The notes below the pieces were generated by a model that was not told the DNA's origin, searched no databases, and worked only from the letters and a program-made list of their open reading frames with translations. A stretch of 64,000 bases of DNA from Planctomycetota bacterium. GTDB lineage: Bacteria; Planctomycetota; B15-G4. Every line of letters starts with the position of its first letter. Within the stretch, counting starts at the first letter, position 1. A program made the position numbers and the translations under genes. Shown piece after piece: positions 27,357 through 37,254 of the stretch. The stretch spans positions 1 to 64,000 of the forward strand of contig JAJDEO010000069.1 of NCBI GenBank assembly GCA_029259745.1, written 5' to 3'.

Positions 27357-28372
27357 ACGTGTGCCATCGCCCGTACGCCGCGTCGCACCGTGTCGATCAA
27401 CTCGGCCATTTGTGTCTGGGCGTGTTCAGGACCAAGCGTGAGCCCGGCCGCGTAGGTGTGGCCGCCCCCGCCGAACAAGCGCGCGATGCCGTTCACGTCC
27501 GGGTCGCCGTATGAGCGCAAGCTCACGGCGAAGCCGCCGTCGTCGAGCTCGGTGAAGAGTGCCACGGCGCGAACCTTCCCGCCCGCGCGCAGCACGTCGA
27601 GGATCGGGTCGACGTCGAAGTGCTCGACCTCGAGGTCGCGGAGGAACTCGCGCCGCACCGTCGTCCAGACGAAGCGCCCGTCGCACTCCTCGTTCATGCT
27701 GCGCGTCACGTGCCCGAGCAGCCGCAAAACGCCTGCGCTGTGACATTGGTAGATCGCGCGGTGCATCGCCGGAAGGTCGAGGTGGTGCTGTGCGAGTTCG
27801 GCCGCGAGTTTGAGCACGGAGGCGTCGGTGTTCGGGTAGCGGAACCAACCGGTGTCCGTGCACAGCGACACGAACACCGACTCGGCGATCTCGCGGTCGA
27901 CGCGTCCTTCGACGTGCTGGATGTAGTCCCAGACGATGCGTCCCGTGGCCGTGGCATCAGCGTCGATGAGGTTGATGTCGACCGGGCCGTCGGCCGTACC
28001 CGCCCAGGGGTGGTGATCGATGCAGATCTTCTTGGCCGGCGAGGCGTCGAACGCCGGCGCGATGCGCCCGAGTCGCTCGGGTGCCGCAAGGTCGCACATG
28101 ATGATGACGTCGGCTGCTGCGACGACCTCGTCGTGACGCGCCGGATCGTAGATCTCGTACTTCCGCTCGAACGTCATGAACGTGTAGCGCGGACTCAACG
28201 GCTCGTTGAGCAGCGCCACGACATCCTTCCCCTCGAGCTCGCAGTAGCGCCGCAATGCCGCCACGGCTCCGACCGCATCGCCATCCGCTCGCGCGTGCCC
28301 CGTCACGACGACGCGCTCGGCGTCCTCGAGGACGTCGCGGAGCACATCGAAGCGTTCGGCGAGCACACTCAT
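27353..28372 (-). CDS. nrnA: DHH/DHHA1 phosphoesterase, NrnA-type oligoribonuclease/pAp phosphatase
   Basis: Degrades very short RNAs and dephosphorylates 3'-phosphoadenosine-5'-phosphate in related bacteria. 339 aa. The DHH domain has GHARADGDAVGA (metal ligands), IIMCDLA and ICIDHHPW. The DHHA1 domain ends in GGGGHTYAAGL, the RNA-binding glycine-rich loop. The start is the ATG at 28372; upstream residues in this frame lack family similarity. About 90 nt downstream of the amidohydrolase gene, on the same strand. Confidence 0.93.
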   Translation of the reverse strand: MSVLAERFDVLRDVLEDAERVVVTGHARADGDAVGAVAALRRYCELEGKDVVALLNEPLSPRYTFMTFERKYEIYDPARHDEVVAAADVIIMCDLAAPERLGRIAPAFDASPAKKICIDHHPWAGTADGPVDINLIDADATATGRIVWDYIQHVEGRVDREIAESVFVSLCTDTGWFRYPNTDASVLKLAAELAQHHLDLPAMHRAIYQCHSAGVLRLLGHVTRSMNEECDGRFVWTTVRREFLRDLEVEHFDVDPILDVLRAGGKVRAVALFTELDDGGFAVSLRSYGDPDVNGIARLFGGGGHTYAAGLTLGPEHAQTQMAELIDTVRRGVRAMAHV

Positions 28373-28463
28373 GAAGAGATCTTCGCAGCCAAAGGGAAAA
28401 CCGAGAACGGCGACTGCCGTGATCGGCAGGACATGCCACCGAACGTGAACCGGGACAAGGGCG

Positions 28464-29729
28464 TTAGCCCTGCCCTGAGACAGTGTCAAGGAACGTCGAG
28501 ACACCTGCAAGTTTCGCGTGCTCACCACTGACGAGATCGACACCATCGCAGCAGAGCGCCACACGCGAGTCACCGAGCAGCGCCCACTCGGCAACAGCCT
28601 CGGCCGACCAACCCTCCACGTCGAGCGGCGCCTCACCCACCACGAACCCCGTGGCCGGTGCCCCCGACGAGAAGAGTCCGGACTCAGTTGAGCGCCCAAG
28701 CGCGCGCCAGCCGCCAACCGTCGCGCAGTGCAACACCTGGAGCGGCGCGATGTCGGGGCGGTCGCGGACAAGCCGCCGCATCTCGCCCCAAAGATCGATT
28801 CCAGCGTTGGACGCCGCCGAATCCGTACCGAGCGCCACGTTGACGCCCGCGGCCAGAAGGTCGAGGAAACGGTGCCGAGGGCGCTCGAAGTGTTGGTGCG
28901 TCCCATGGCAGTAGACGACCGAACTGCCGCGCGCTGCCAGCCGCGCGATGTCGTCGTCATCGAGATCATTGCCATGGATCACGAGCCCATCGGCGGCCAG
29001 CAGACCGGCATCGTCGACATAGGCTATGGGGCGCTTGCGCGGCACGCGTCGGAACGGCAGCCCCTTGCCGATTGCCTCGAGGAAGCCGAGAAACGGGCCG
29101 TCGCCGCGGAGCATGAAGCGCGTCTCCTCGGGCGTTTCGGCGACGTGCATCGCCAGCGGAAGGCCTTGCTTGCTCGCCGCCGCGACGATCTTCGGCAGCG
29201 CATCGGCGTGCACCGAATACGGCGCGTGCGGAGACAGCCCGCACGTTGTTCCGAGCGCCGCCGCGTTGGACAGCGCGCGGTCGAGATTCACGAGTGCGCG
29301 CTGCTCGTGCACGCCGACGATCTCGAGGTATGAAACGCCCGTCAACCCGCCGCGCGAACGCCCGCGCGTCGCGGCCCCGGACGTCGCGTCGATGTCCCCA
29401 CTCGCCACGACACCGCGGGCCCGCAACGCACGCGCCTCGACCTCGGCCGCCAGCTCGACGTCACGGTCGGCTGCGCGTGTTGCACCGATCGTGAGCAACC
29501 AGTCGGGAAACGAACCCGTCGCCGCGACCGGTTCGACACCGCCGAGATCGTGGTGACTGTGCGCGTTGACGAGCCCGGGAAGGAGGACGCCGTCGACGGC
29601 CTGCTCGGCCTCGCCCCGGGTCGCGATCTCCAGCGACATCGTGCGCCCGTCGACGACAGTCCAACGTGCGGGCGCGACGAGTTCACCGTCAGCTCGCAAG
29701 GCCGCACGAACAACGAGGTCGAAGTTCAT
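28464..29729 (-). CDS. Amidohydrolase-superfamily deaminase (SAH/aminofutalosine deaminase-like)
   Basis: 421 aa TIM-barrel hydrolase. The metal motif HxH is in VNAHSHHDL (His57, His59), followed by SPHAPYSVHAD, MHVAETPEE (HAE), CHGTHQHF and ALGTDSAASN, the full set of a zinc-dependent subtype III deaminase. The stretch GSFPDWLLTI after the HxH is reminiscent of aminofutalosine or methylthioadenosine deaminases, so a nucleoside-type substrate is plausible but not shown. It is followed by nrnA on the same strand, and the giant lipoprotein gene lies upstream with no menaquinone genes nearby. Confidence 0.85.
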   Translation of the reverse strand: MNFDLVVRAALRADGELVAPARWTVVDGRTMSLEIATRGEAEQAVDGVLLPGLVNAHSHHDLGGVEPVAATGSFPDWLLTIGATRAADRDVELAAEVEARALRARGVVASGDIDATSGAATRGRSRGGLTGVSYLEIVGVHEQRALVNLDRALSNAAALGTTCGLSPHAPYSVHADALPKIVAAASKQGLPLAMHVAETPEETRFMLRGDGPFLGFLEAIGKGLPFRRVPRKRPIAYVDDAGLLAADGLVIHGNDLDDDDIARLAARGSSVVYCHGTHQHFERPRHRFLDLLAAGVNVALGTDSAASNAGIDLWGEMRRLVRDRPDIAPLQVLHCATVGGWRALGRSTESGLFSSGAPATGFVVGEAPLDVEGWSAEAVAEWALLGDSRVALCCDGVDLVSGEHAKLAGVSTFLDTVSGQG

Positions 29730-29762
29730 CCGGTCACCGTCGAGGCGTTCCGTCGGGCAGGC

Positions 29763-32700
29763 TCAGAAGGACTTGTTCTCGAACACGATCCGCACTTCAT
29801 CGATCCGCACGAGGTCGAACGTCGTGCCGTTGTCCACAGCGTCGGGATCGAGTGTGATCTCGAAGCGCACGAACTGATCGCCGTCACCGGACGCCTGCGC
29901 ACCTTCCGGCGCCTGCGGGCCGAACTCGGCAACCACCACGGGCGCTCCGATCGAACCGATGTCACCGGGCGCGATGGTCGTGATCGACGTGTCGTCCTTC
30001 GCGACGGCGTTGACGAGGAACAGACTCGTCCCGTCGAACGCGACCGACGACGGCAGGATCCCATCACCCGAGGCGAGTTCGAGGAAGCCCGACGGCTCGA
30101 TGCCCGTCGTCGACGAGGCCGTACCGCCCGCACCGAGCGTGAGCACGAAGATCTCGGACGTCGTGGCGTCGACGCACCAGAGCAGCGTGCCCGTCGGGTC
30201 GAGTGCCATGCCGGTGACGTTGAGCGAAACCGCGAGGTCGTCGCGCAGAATCGGCGAACTCGCCTGGGCCTCGGTCAGCGTGAAGCTCGTGAGCTGTGGC
30301 TCGGCCGCCCCGGGATCGATCGACGCATAGAAGTCGAGCGTCCCGGCGATGTTGTCAATGACCAGCAAGCTGCCCGCACCGTCGATGGCCATCGCACCCG
30401 ACACGGCCTTGGGAAGCGTGACGATGCGCTGGAAGACGCCGGCGCGGTTGAGCACGATCACGCGCCCCGTGCCCGCCTCGAGCAGGTAGATCTCTGCCGC
30501 GTTCACCGCGATCGACACGATGTCGAACTCGTTCGCGCCTTCCGAAACGATGAACGGCATCGGGATCGTCGCGGGCGTGGCCGGCGTCAAGTCGGCGTTC
30601 AGGCGATGGATCTCCGAAGTCCCGATCCCGGGCACGTAGAGCAGCACATCGTCGACGTCATCCCAGACGAAACCTGTCCGCCCACCGATCAGATCGGACG
30701 GCGCGACGAAGAACTCCGTGATGACGTTCGTGTCGAGGAAGCCCTGCTCGTTGGCTGGCACCGTGTTCAACGTGATGTCGAACGGCGTGTTCAAGATGCC
30801 GGCGGTGCCGCCGTCAGAACCCATCTCGTCGAACGCCCACGTGAACTCCTCGACGATGCTGTCGCCGTTCGTGTCGGCCACGTAGTCGACTTCGATGCGC
30901 GTGTACGCCGTGTTGACGAGCATCGTGTCGTAGAACTTGCTACGGCCCACCCCTTGGGCATCGCCAAGCGAACGCCCCACGTTGGGTTCTCCGACCGGGG
31001 GCTGCGTGAACGCACTCAGCAGGACGGCTGAGAGCGTGTCCTTGCTGTTCTCGATGCGAATGAAGCCACCGCCGCCGGCACCGCCGCGACCGAACCCGTC
31101 GACCCCACCACCTTCACCGCCGAGGGCCGAGATCACCGCGCCTTCGAAGATGCTGAGCTGCGAGCCGCCGCGAATGACGATGTTGCCGCCGGCACCGCCG
31201 CCGCCGCCGGCGTAGCGCGTGCCCTGCGTGTCCGAGAACGACGCGCCGTTGCCCCCGCGCGCGAGAACCTGCGCCGTGGAGCTGATGATCATCGTGGAGG
31301 CCGTCTCGAGGACGACCGACCCGCCACCTGCACCGGCGCCCGCACCGGGCGTGACCGTCGGCAAGCTACTCGATGCGAAGTTGAGCGACCCGGTGATCGA
31401 GGCGCCCGAGCCACCTCCGCCGGCGCCACCGATGTCGAGGCGCGGGACGATGAGGAAGTCGACGACGACGCCGACACCGAGCCCGGGACCGTTGGCCCCG
31501 GGGCCGTCGGAAAGTCCGATGTCGACGGCGTCGGAGACGATGCGGTCGATCACAAGGGTCGTGCCGTCGAAGCTCTCCACGCGGAACATCCAGCCGTCGA
31601 ACTCGCTGTTCGGGATCAACAGCGACCCCTCGAGCGCGGTGCCCGTGAGACCTGCGAGGTCGAGCCCGGCGCTCTGCGAGAGCACGTCGAGCTCGATGTC
31701 GGACATGACGCGCGCCGAGCCGGCAATCGCGCCGAGCCCACCTTCTGCGCCGGCGGACTCATCGAGCGACATGCCGTTCGAGGTGCCGCGCTGATCAGTG
31801 AGCGGGTTGGCCTCGGGACCTGACGTGCCGCCCTTCGAGCCTTCTTCGAAGCCGCCACCACCACCGGCACCACCGCCGGTCGTCGTGATGGCCGTCGCAT
31901 TGACGACCATGTAGGGCTGGGCGCCGAGCCCGCCACGCCCCAACGGCGTCGCGTCACCGCCCTGCGAGCCGGCGAAGCGTCCGAGGAGGTACGAGTCACC
32001 CGCCGCCGCGATCGGCGCGTAGTCGTTGCCGACGTTGTCGGAGACCTGCGTCAGCGAGCCGTTCTCGGGTTGCACGGTGATCTTGGTGACGCCACCGGTC
32101 ACCTCGACCGTCTTGACGACGAACATCGGATGGTTCTCGTCGATCTCGACGTTGTTCGTGCCCGCGTTGCCGAGCTGCTGGCTCCCGACGCCGACGTTCG
32201 GCTGGATCAGGATCTCGCCGGCCGCGAGCGCCGCGCTGAGCACACCGTCGGTGTTGAGCACCGAGAGGTCGCGGTTGGCGTCGGTCAGAATCGTGCTCGA
32301 AAGCCCCGTGCTGCGACCCGTGACGCCGCGGATCACGCCGTTGGCGTCAGCGGCCTGGAAGCCACCACCGGGCGGTGAGACGAGCGGCAAGGCGACGTCA
32401 CCCTCGGAGAGCAGCAGCGAGTCACCGCCGCGTCCCCCGTTGCCCGCTGCGAGGAGCGGCTCGGCACCTGGGGCACCGACACCGAGGAAGTCGGCGTAGA
32501 GGGCACTGATCTCGCTCGGCGGACGCACGCCGTCGACTGCGGAGACACCGCTGACGTCGACCGTGCCACCAAGCGTGAAGTTACCCGACGAACGCAGCAC
32601 GAGCGGCGCGCCCAGACCGTCGAGAGGATGGCCGGGACTCTGAACGATGAACTCCTCGGGATCCGGCGTGTCGTCGTCGTCGCGGTCCGTGAGTACCTTC

Positions 32701-34055
32701 ACGGTCCACGACGTCGGAATGTCGACTTTGGAGAACTCCCAAGCGCGCGGCTCGAAGACGCCGTCGGACACCTGACGCACCGTCGGTAACCGCAGCTCGC
32801 GCGCCTCGATGTCGACGACGGCAGCGATCGGAAACACCGACGTGCCCAGGCTCTCCGACGTGGCCGTGTCATCGAGGATCAACTTGCCGTCGGTTCCCGA
32901 GCCACCGCCGAACACCGGGCCGAGCAAGCCGGGAAAGCTGTTCGCCCAGTCGGCGGAGGAGTTGTTCTCGTCTTCGTTGGCGTCGTTCGTGAAGGGCTCG
33001 ACGATCGGGTCGAACTGTTCGTCGATCGCCGAGTCGACGAGAACGCCGATGAAGAGACTGGGGTCACCCGACCCCGAGAGCGACAGCTTCGAGTTGCAGG
33101 CGAGGTCCTGCACGAGACCGTTGACCTGCACGAACAGGAACCCGTTCGGCGGGAAGGCCTGCACCGCCGGCACCCACCGCACGATCGTGAGATCGTTCTG
33201 CTGGTGGAAGAGCTGCAGCGTCGCCGGCGCCACCTTGGGCGCGAAGCCCGGCAGTGCGACCGTGTTGAAGAGCACTGAGATCGTCGGGCTCGAGCCATCG
33301 AGAACGTTCACCACGGACTCGGGGATGACGGCTTCGTCGAAGAGGAACGCGATCTCCTTGACGGGCGCAGTCGGCACGAGTTTCGTCGGCGTCTGCGTGA
33401 GGATCTCGTCGGCGCCGGGCAGGAGCGCGAGCGCCTCGGCGACGGCGTCACCGTTGGCGTCCGAGTCGGCGATGACTTCGGGTAGATCGAGGCCGCCGAG
33501 CGAGTCGACGAAGAAGGCGCGCACCTTCGGGAAACCGGGCTTGCCGTCCGAGCCCTTCGTGGGCGTGCGGAAGAAGTAAGTGACGTCGGGGTTCTCGAGG
33601 ATGTCACCCGAGGTCGACTCGACGGAGTTGCCCGACGTCGCCCCCGCGAAGGAGATCTCATAGAGGGCCTTGGCGACGAAGCCGTACTCGATGTTGCTCG
33701 GCGAGAACGTCACCGTCGGACGAATGGTCACCTTCGTGCCCGAGACCTCGAGCTGCACGCTGGCGACGATGCCGGCCGGAACGCTCGACAGACCAGTGGC
33801 ATCATTGACCGTCACGATCTGGATCGCCGAGAGGTCGACCGACGCGGGATCGACGGTCTTTGAGAACGTCAGCGAGAGTTCACTGTTGAGGCCGCCGATG
33901 ACGCCGCCGTTGGGGCCTGCCGTGGTCTTGAAAGCCCCGCCTCCGCCACCACCGGGGTTGCCGGGACCGCCCCCCTTGGTGGCATCACCGCACGCGGTGA
34001 GCGCGAGGGATGCGAGGACGGTGAGGCCGAAGGCGATGCGTGTCGAAATAAGCAT
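29763..34055 (-). CDS. Giant glycine-rich surface lipoprotein with Big_5-like domain and C-terminal propeller-like region
   Basis: 1430 aa, function unknown. Lipoprotein signal with lipobox LTAC (Cys22), then a GGGPGNPGGGGGG linker. An SbsA/Big_5-like domain follows (about 40-150: SELSLTFSKTVDPASVDLS). The middle contains the motif PFTNDANEDE and a segment with FTLGGTVDVSG, then alternating glycine-rich and short hydrophobic beta runs (GGGGGAGGNIVIRGG, GRGGAGGGGFIRIE) that look like a right-handed beta-helix. The final 350 residues contain repeating LLVIDN / FLVNA-type strands resembling a beta-propeller. Its architecture partly matches the protein encoded at 37235-42124. Probably exported and anchored in the outer membrane. 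Confidence 0.85.
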   Translation of the reverse strand: MLISTRIAFGLTVLASLALTACGDATKGGGPGNPGGGGGGAFKTTAGPNGGVIGGLNSELSLTFSKTVDPASVDLSAIQIVTVNDATGLSSVPAGIVASVQLEVSGTKVTIRPTVTFSPSNIEYGFVAKALYEISFAGATSGNSVESTSGDILENPDVTYFFRTPTKGSDGKPGFPKVRAFFVDSLGGLDLPEVIADSDANGDAVAEALALLPGADEILTQTPTKLVPTAPVKEIAFLFDEAVIPESVVNVLDGSSPTISVLFNTVALPGFAPKVAPATLQLFHQQNDLTIVRWVPAVQAFPPNGFLFVQVNGLVQDLACNSKLSLSGSGDPSLFIGVLVDSAIDEQFDPIVEPFTNDANEDENNSSADWANSFPGLLGPVFGGGSGTDGKLILDDTATSESLGTSVFPIAAVVDIEARELRLPTVRQVSDGVFEPRAWEFSKVDIPTSWTVKVLTDRDDDDTPDPEEFIVQSPGHPLDGLGAPLVLRSSGNFTLGGTVDVSGVSAVDGVRPPSEISALYADFLGVGAPGAEPLLAAGNGGRGGDSLLLSEGDVALPLVSPPGGGFQAADANGVIRGVTGRSTGLSSTILTDANRDLSVLNTDGVLSAALAAGEILIQPNVGVGSQQLGNAGTNNVEIDENHPMFVVKTVEVTGGVTKITVQPENGSLTQVSDNVGNDYAPIAAAGDSYLLGRFAGSQGGDATPLGRGGLGAQPYMVVNATAITTTGGGAGGGGGFEEGSKGGTSGPEANPLTDQRGTSNGMSLDESAGAEGGLGAIAGSARVMSDIELDVLSQSAGLDLAGLTGTALEGSLLIPNSEFDGWMFRVESFDGTTLVIDRIVSDAVDIGLSDGPGANGPGLGVGVVVDFLIVPRLDIGGAGGGGSGASITGSLNFASSSLPTVTPGAGAGAGGGSVVLETASTMIISSTAQVLARGGNGASFSDTQGTRYAGGGGGAGGNIVIRGGSQLSIFEGAVISALGGEGGGVDGFGRGGAGGGGFIRIENSKDTLSAVLLSAFTQPPVGEPNVGRSLGDAQGVGRSKFYDTMLVNTAYTRIEVDYVADTNGDSIVEEFTWAFDEMGSDGGTAGILNTPFDITLNTVPANEQGFLDTNVITEFFVAPSDLIGGRTGFVWDDVDDVLLYVPGIGTSEIHRLNADLTPATPATIPMPFIVSEGANEFDIVSIAVNAAEIYLLEAGTGRVIVLNRAGVFQRIVTLPKAVSGAMAIDGAGSLLVIDNIAGTLDFYASIDPGAAEPQLTSFTLTEAQASSPILRDDLAVSLNVTGMALDPTGTLLWCVDATTSEIFVLTLGAGGTASSTTGIEPSGFLELASGDGILPSSVAFDGTSLFLVNAVAKDDTSITTIAPGDIGSIGAPVVVAEFGPQAPEGAQASGDGDQFVRFEITLDPDAVDNGTTFDLVRIDEVRIVFENKSF

Positions 34056-34370
34056 GCGGGGATCCACGGGCCGAACACCAGCGGCCGTCTCGCGTGGAGA
34101 CGCTGCGGACGATGGTCGCGACCAGGACGAACTCGGGGTCTTGCGGGGCGTGGCTTCGAAAATCGGGGTGTCAGGCACGGATTGAACGACTTTGACCACG
34201 TCCTGCTTGGGGTCGTGGATGCGGAACGGCATCCTCGCCACCGGCCGATAGACACCGCTATAGGATGCCATCTGACCACCAGACAGGCGACGGATCGGTC
34301 AAAATGCCCTCGGACTCGCCCCGAGTCGGCCTCCGCGCCCCGACAACACCTGGATACTGACGAAACCGTC
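34056..34370. other. Shared upstream region of the divergent lipoprotein and TatD genes
   Basis: 315 nt without a supported gene. It must hold promoters for both directions. On the minus strand TTGACC (34300-34295) is a possible -35 but no good -10 lies at the proper distance, so I name no promoter. Confidence 0.5.
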
Positions 34371-35183
34371 ATGCCTGAGAGCCCCTCCAAACGCGCCTCG
34401 GCGCCGCTGATCGACACCCACTGCCACCTCGCCTTCGACGCCTTCGACGACGACCGCGAGGACGTCATGGCGCGCTGCCACGAGGCTGGACTCGTCGGGT
34501 GCGTCGCCGTCGCCGTCGACGCCGCGAGCGCCGAGGCCGCCCGCCGGCTCGCGCAAGCTCATCCGGGGTTCGTCCACGCCACAGCCGGGATTCACCCCAC
34601 CGAATCGGTTTGCGGCGACGAGCGCGAATGGGCCGCCGTGCGCGAGCTATTGGCGACGGACGCGTTCGTGGCCGTCGGGGAAACCGGGCTCGATGCCTTC
34701 CACGACACGGTCCCGTTCGAGGTCCAGACAACGTCGCTCGTCGCCCATCTCGACCTCGCCCTCGAGCTCGAACTCCCCGTCATCCTCCACTGCCGCGACG
34801 CGTTCGCCGAGCTCGCGGCCGTCCTCGAGCGCTACCGCGGCCATCCGATCGCCGGGGTCCTGCACTGCTTCACGGGCACCGAGGGCGACCTCGACCCACT
34901 GCTCGACGCCGGCCTGCACATCGGGCTCGGGGGCATCGTGACCTTCAAGGCGCGGGCCGATCTCCGCGCGGCGGCTCGGCGCGTCCCAGCCGAACGACTG
35001 CTCGTCGAGACGGACGCACCGTGGCTGGCCCCGGTTCCGCGCCGCGGCCGACGCAACGAACCCTCGTACGTGCGCTACGTTGCCGAGCGACTCGCCGAGG
35101 AGTTCGAGGAGCCCTTCGAGGTGCTCGCGCGGCGCACCACCGACAACGCCGTGGCCCTCTTCGGCGAGCGACTCGCGAGCTGA
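34371..35183 (+). CDS. tatD: TatD-family metal-dependent DNase
   Basis: 270 aa. Visible motifs are IDTHCHLAFDAF (HxH), AGIHPTES, VGETGLDAFHD (the metal-bridging Glu), ILHCRDAF, HCFTGTE and the C-terminal LLVETDAPWLAPVPRRGRRNEP, which together define TatD. The family has 3'-5' exonuclease and endonuclease activities linked to DNA repair and quality control. It is convergent with the prepilin peptidase gene (10-nt gap). The start at 34371 precedes the conserved domain by 14 residues. Confidence 0.95.
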   Translation: MPESPSKRASAPLIDTHCHLAFDAFDDDREDVMARCHEAGLVGCVAVAVDAASAEAARRLAQAHPGFVHATAGIHPTESVCGDEREWAAVRELLATDAFVAVGETGLDAFHDTVPFEVQTTSLVAHLDLALELELPVILHCRDAFAELAAVLERYRGHPIAGVLHCFTGTEGDLDPLLDAGLHIGLGGIVTFKARADLRAAARRVPAERLLVETDAPWLAPVPRRGRRNEPSYVRYVAERLAEEFEEPFEVLARRTTDNAVALFGERLAS

Positions 35184-35193
35184 TGCTCCACAC

Positions 35194-36108
35194 TCAGCCG
35201 GCGACCGGCCCCGCCATCTGCTGCATGAAGTTCCACGCCGCGAGCGGCTGGGCAACCTCGACGAGCAGCGCGGCGCCGAGGAACGGGCCAAACGGCAGCC
35301 CGAGCACTCCGTCACCCTTGCGCAGCTTCGACCAGACGATCATCGCGACACCCACCACCGACCCGAGCAGCGCGGCCACGAAGAAGGCATCGAGCGCGAG
35401 CGTCGGCCCGAGGAAGGCGCCGCCGAGCCCGAGCAGCTTCACGTCGCCGAAGCCCATCGCGTCATCGATCCCGGCCTCGTCCATGCGCTCGCGCATGCGA
35501 CCGTTCCACTTCGCATAGGCGTTGCCGAGCAAGCTGATGACGAGCAGCGTGCCCGCACCAGCGAGGATGCCGGCGACGGACACGACGAGCCCGGAAAGGT
35601 GCGGACTCTCGGGGCGATAGAGCGAAGAGGCCGTGTGCAGGCTCGGAAGCGCCGTCGATGTGACGACGCCGAGCCCCATGCCCGTATAGGTGATCGAGTC
35701 GGGGATGATGAGGTACTCGACGTCGATCCAGGTGACGATCACCCACGTGGCCGCGAGGTACCACGCCACGCCGAGCACCGCCGCGGCAGTGAGGTCGACC
35801 GGCGGGAGCATCCACCAGGCGAGCGTGAAGAGCAGTCCGACGAGGAGTTCGACCGCCGGATAGCGCGCGCTGATCGGCGCGGAACACGATCGGCACTTGC
35901 CGCGCAACATGAGCCAGGACACGACGGGAATGTTGTCGTACCAGGCGAGCGTCGCGCTGCAGCTGGGACACATCGAGCGCGCGGGGTTGAGCGACGACGT
36001 GCCCTCGCGCGGGGCGCGGTGGATCACGACGTTGGAGTAACTCCCGACGCTCAGACCACAGACCATCGCTGTGGCCATGCCCAGTCCACCGTGTGCCAGC
36101 TCGTGCAT
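35194..36108 (-). CDS. Type IV prepilin peptidase / leader peptidase (A24 family)
   Basis: Inner-membrane aspartate protease of 304 aa that cleaves and N-methylates type IV prepilins and type II secretion pseudopilins. The N-terminal domain shows CPSC...CRSC zinc-type cysteines (SMCPSCSATLAWYDNIPVVS, GKCRSCSAPISARYP). The two catalytic aspartates lie in TWIDVEYLIIPD and the GxGD-like MGFGDVKLLG. About eight membrane helices are present. I start at the ATG at 36108; an ATG further upstream would add 20 residues without a clear role. No pilin gene is in the window. Confidence 0.93.
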   Translation of the reverse strand: MHELAHGGLGMATAMVCGLSVGSYSNVVIHRAPREGTSSLNPARSMCPSCSATLAWYDNIPVVSWLMLRGKCRSCSAPISARYPAVELLVGLLFTLAWWMLPPVDLTAAAVLGVAWYLAATWVIVTWIDVEYLIIPDSITYTGMGLGVVTSTALPSLHTASSLYRPESPHLSGLVVSVAGILAGAGTLLVISLLGNAYAKWNGRMRERMDEAGIDDAMGFGDVKLLGLGGAFLGPTLALDAFFVAALLGSVVGVAMIVWSKLRKGDGVLGLPFGPFLGAALLVEVAQPLAAWNFMQQMAGPVAG

Positions 36109-36453
36109 GATCGGAGATTCCGAGATCACTTCTGCGTCACCATCGAGGAGCGCCGATCGTCGACGCATCCCAGGGCATCGAGCTGGCCGGAGTCTAGCCC
36201 GGACTTCTCGCGACGATCTACTGCGGTCGTGTCCGAGCCGGCAGGCCAACCTTCTCGCCTGCAGACCCGGTCGCGTCGGCGCGCCGATCGTCGTGAGAAG
36301 TCCGAACCTGCCAGAGCGCCTCACGAGCGTCGTCAGAAGCCACCGTCGGCCTCCTCGGACGAAGTCGTGCGACACACCGTCACCGCTGATCGACTCCCGT
36401 GAGACGTCCTGGGCCCGCGAGCCGCAAGCCGGAGTGCTCTCCGACCCACCAGC
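36109..36453. other. Non-coding gap between small lipoprotein and prepilin peptidase genes
   Basis: 345 nt with no supported gene on either strand. It should contain the promoter of the prepilin peptidase gene; no convincing -35/-10 pair is visible. Confidence 0.5.
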
Positions 36454-37254
36454 TCACGATCCGGACATCTCGATGTCCACCGGAGAAGTCGACCGCAGCC
36501 GACGCCCCAGCACGTCCTTCCATCGGACGCGGCGTGGGTCGAACTGGAGCTGCGTCGTGGCGGCGACGACGGGCACGGGGATGCGAATCTCGGTCTGCTC
36601 GCCGACGATGTGCCACGCGAGGTCACCGAGCGCCTGCGCGTCGAGCGCGACGCCGTCGACATACGGCACCCAGGCGGCATCGTCGGCGCTGAGCGTCGAC
36701 ACATCGAGAACGCCCGCGACACTGAGCGCGAGCCAGCGCGCGCCGGAGGCTTCGATGTGAGTCGAGACGGCGCCGAGCGCGGGCTGGCCGGCCGAAGCCT
36801 GGAGCGTGGAGTCGTCGAGCGCCCAGGTCAGAGTTGTCGAGGCGAGCCGGCGGCCGCCTCCCCACGTGACGCCGTGCACGGACACGCCCCCGTGCACGGT
36901 GATCTGCACGCTCGTCGGAGGGGTTGCGAGGACGAACGCGTCGACCACCAAGCGCACGCCGACGCGCGGGCCCTCGACATCGAAGGCCAGATCGAGCGGC
37001 GCCCCGGATTCCGACCGAGCTCTGATCGAGCGCGCGGTCACCGACAGCGGCGTGACGTCCCCAGGGAAGATGAGCTCGCAGCGTCCGTTCAGACCCGACG
37101 ACGCCTGGACGAGCCGCACGGCCTCGGGCTGCGCCTCGCCACAGGCTCCGGACACGACGACGCAAGCTGCGACGATCCAAAGACACAGCGCCCGCCTCGA
37201 GAGGCGGGCGCTGCATCGCTCAGTGTTCGTCGCCTCAGTACTCGGCGCGGACAC
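36454..37254 (-). CDS. Hypothetical lipoprotein
   Basis: 266 aa, unrecognised. The N-terminus has a basic start, a hydrophobic core and a lipobox VSGAC (Cys38). The remainder is beta-strand-rich (VRLVVDAFVLATPPTSVQITV, GVSVHGVTWGGG) and lacks known catalytic motifs. It starts with a GTG inside the last 20 nt of the giant lipoprotein gene and is the third gene of a lipoprotein operon. A 13-bp hairpin (37186-37213) lies inside its signal-peptide codons. Confidence 0.65.
   Translation of the reverse strand: MSAPSTEATNTERCSARLSRRALCLWIVAACVVVSGACGEAQPEAVRLVQASSGLNGRCELIFPGDVTPLSVTARSIRARSESGAPLDLAFDVEGPRVGVRLVVDAFVLATPPTSVQITVHGGVSVHGVTWGGGRRLASTTLTWALDDSTLQASAGQPALGAVSTHIEASGARWLALSVAGVLDVSTLSADDAAWVPYVDGVALDAQALGDLAWHIVGEQTEIRIPVPVVAATTQLQFDPRRVRWKDVLGRRLRSTSPVDIEMSGS
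37186..37213 (-). terminator. Perfect 13-bp hairpin, terminator-like, within the signal-peptide codons of the hypothetical lipoprotein
   Basis: Arms 37186-37198 and 37201-37213 pair perfectly (CAGCGCCCGCCTC with GAGGCGGGCGCTG) around a 2-base loop. Reading minus, it is followed by TGTCTTTGG, a weak T-run. It sits 22 nt after the giant lipoprotein stop. It may reduce expression of the last gene; whether it terminates transcription is uncertain. Confidence 0.4.
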
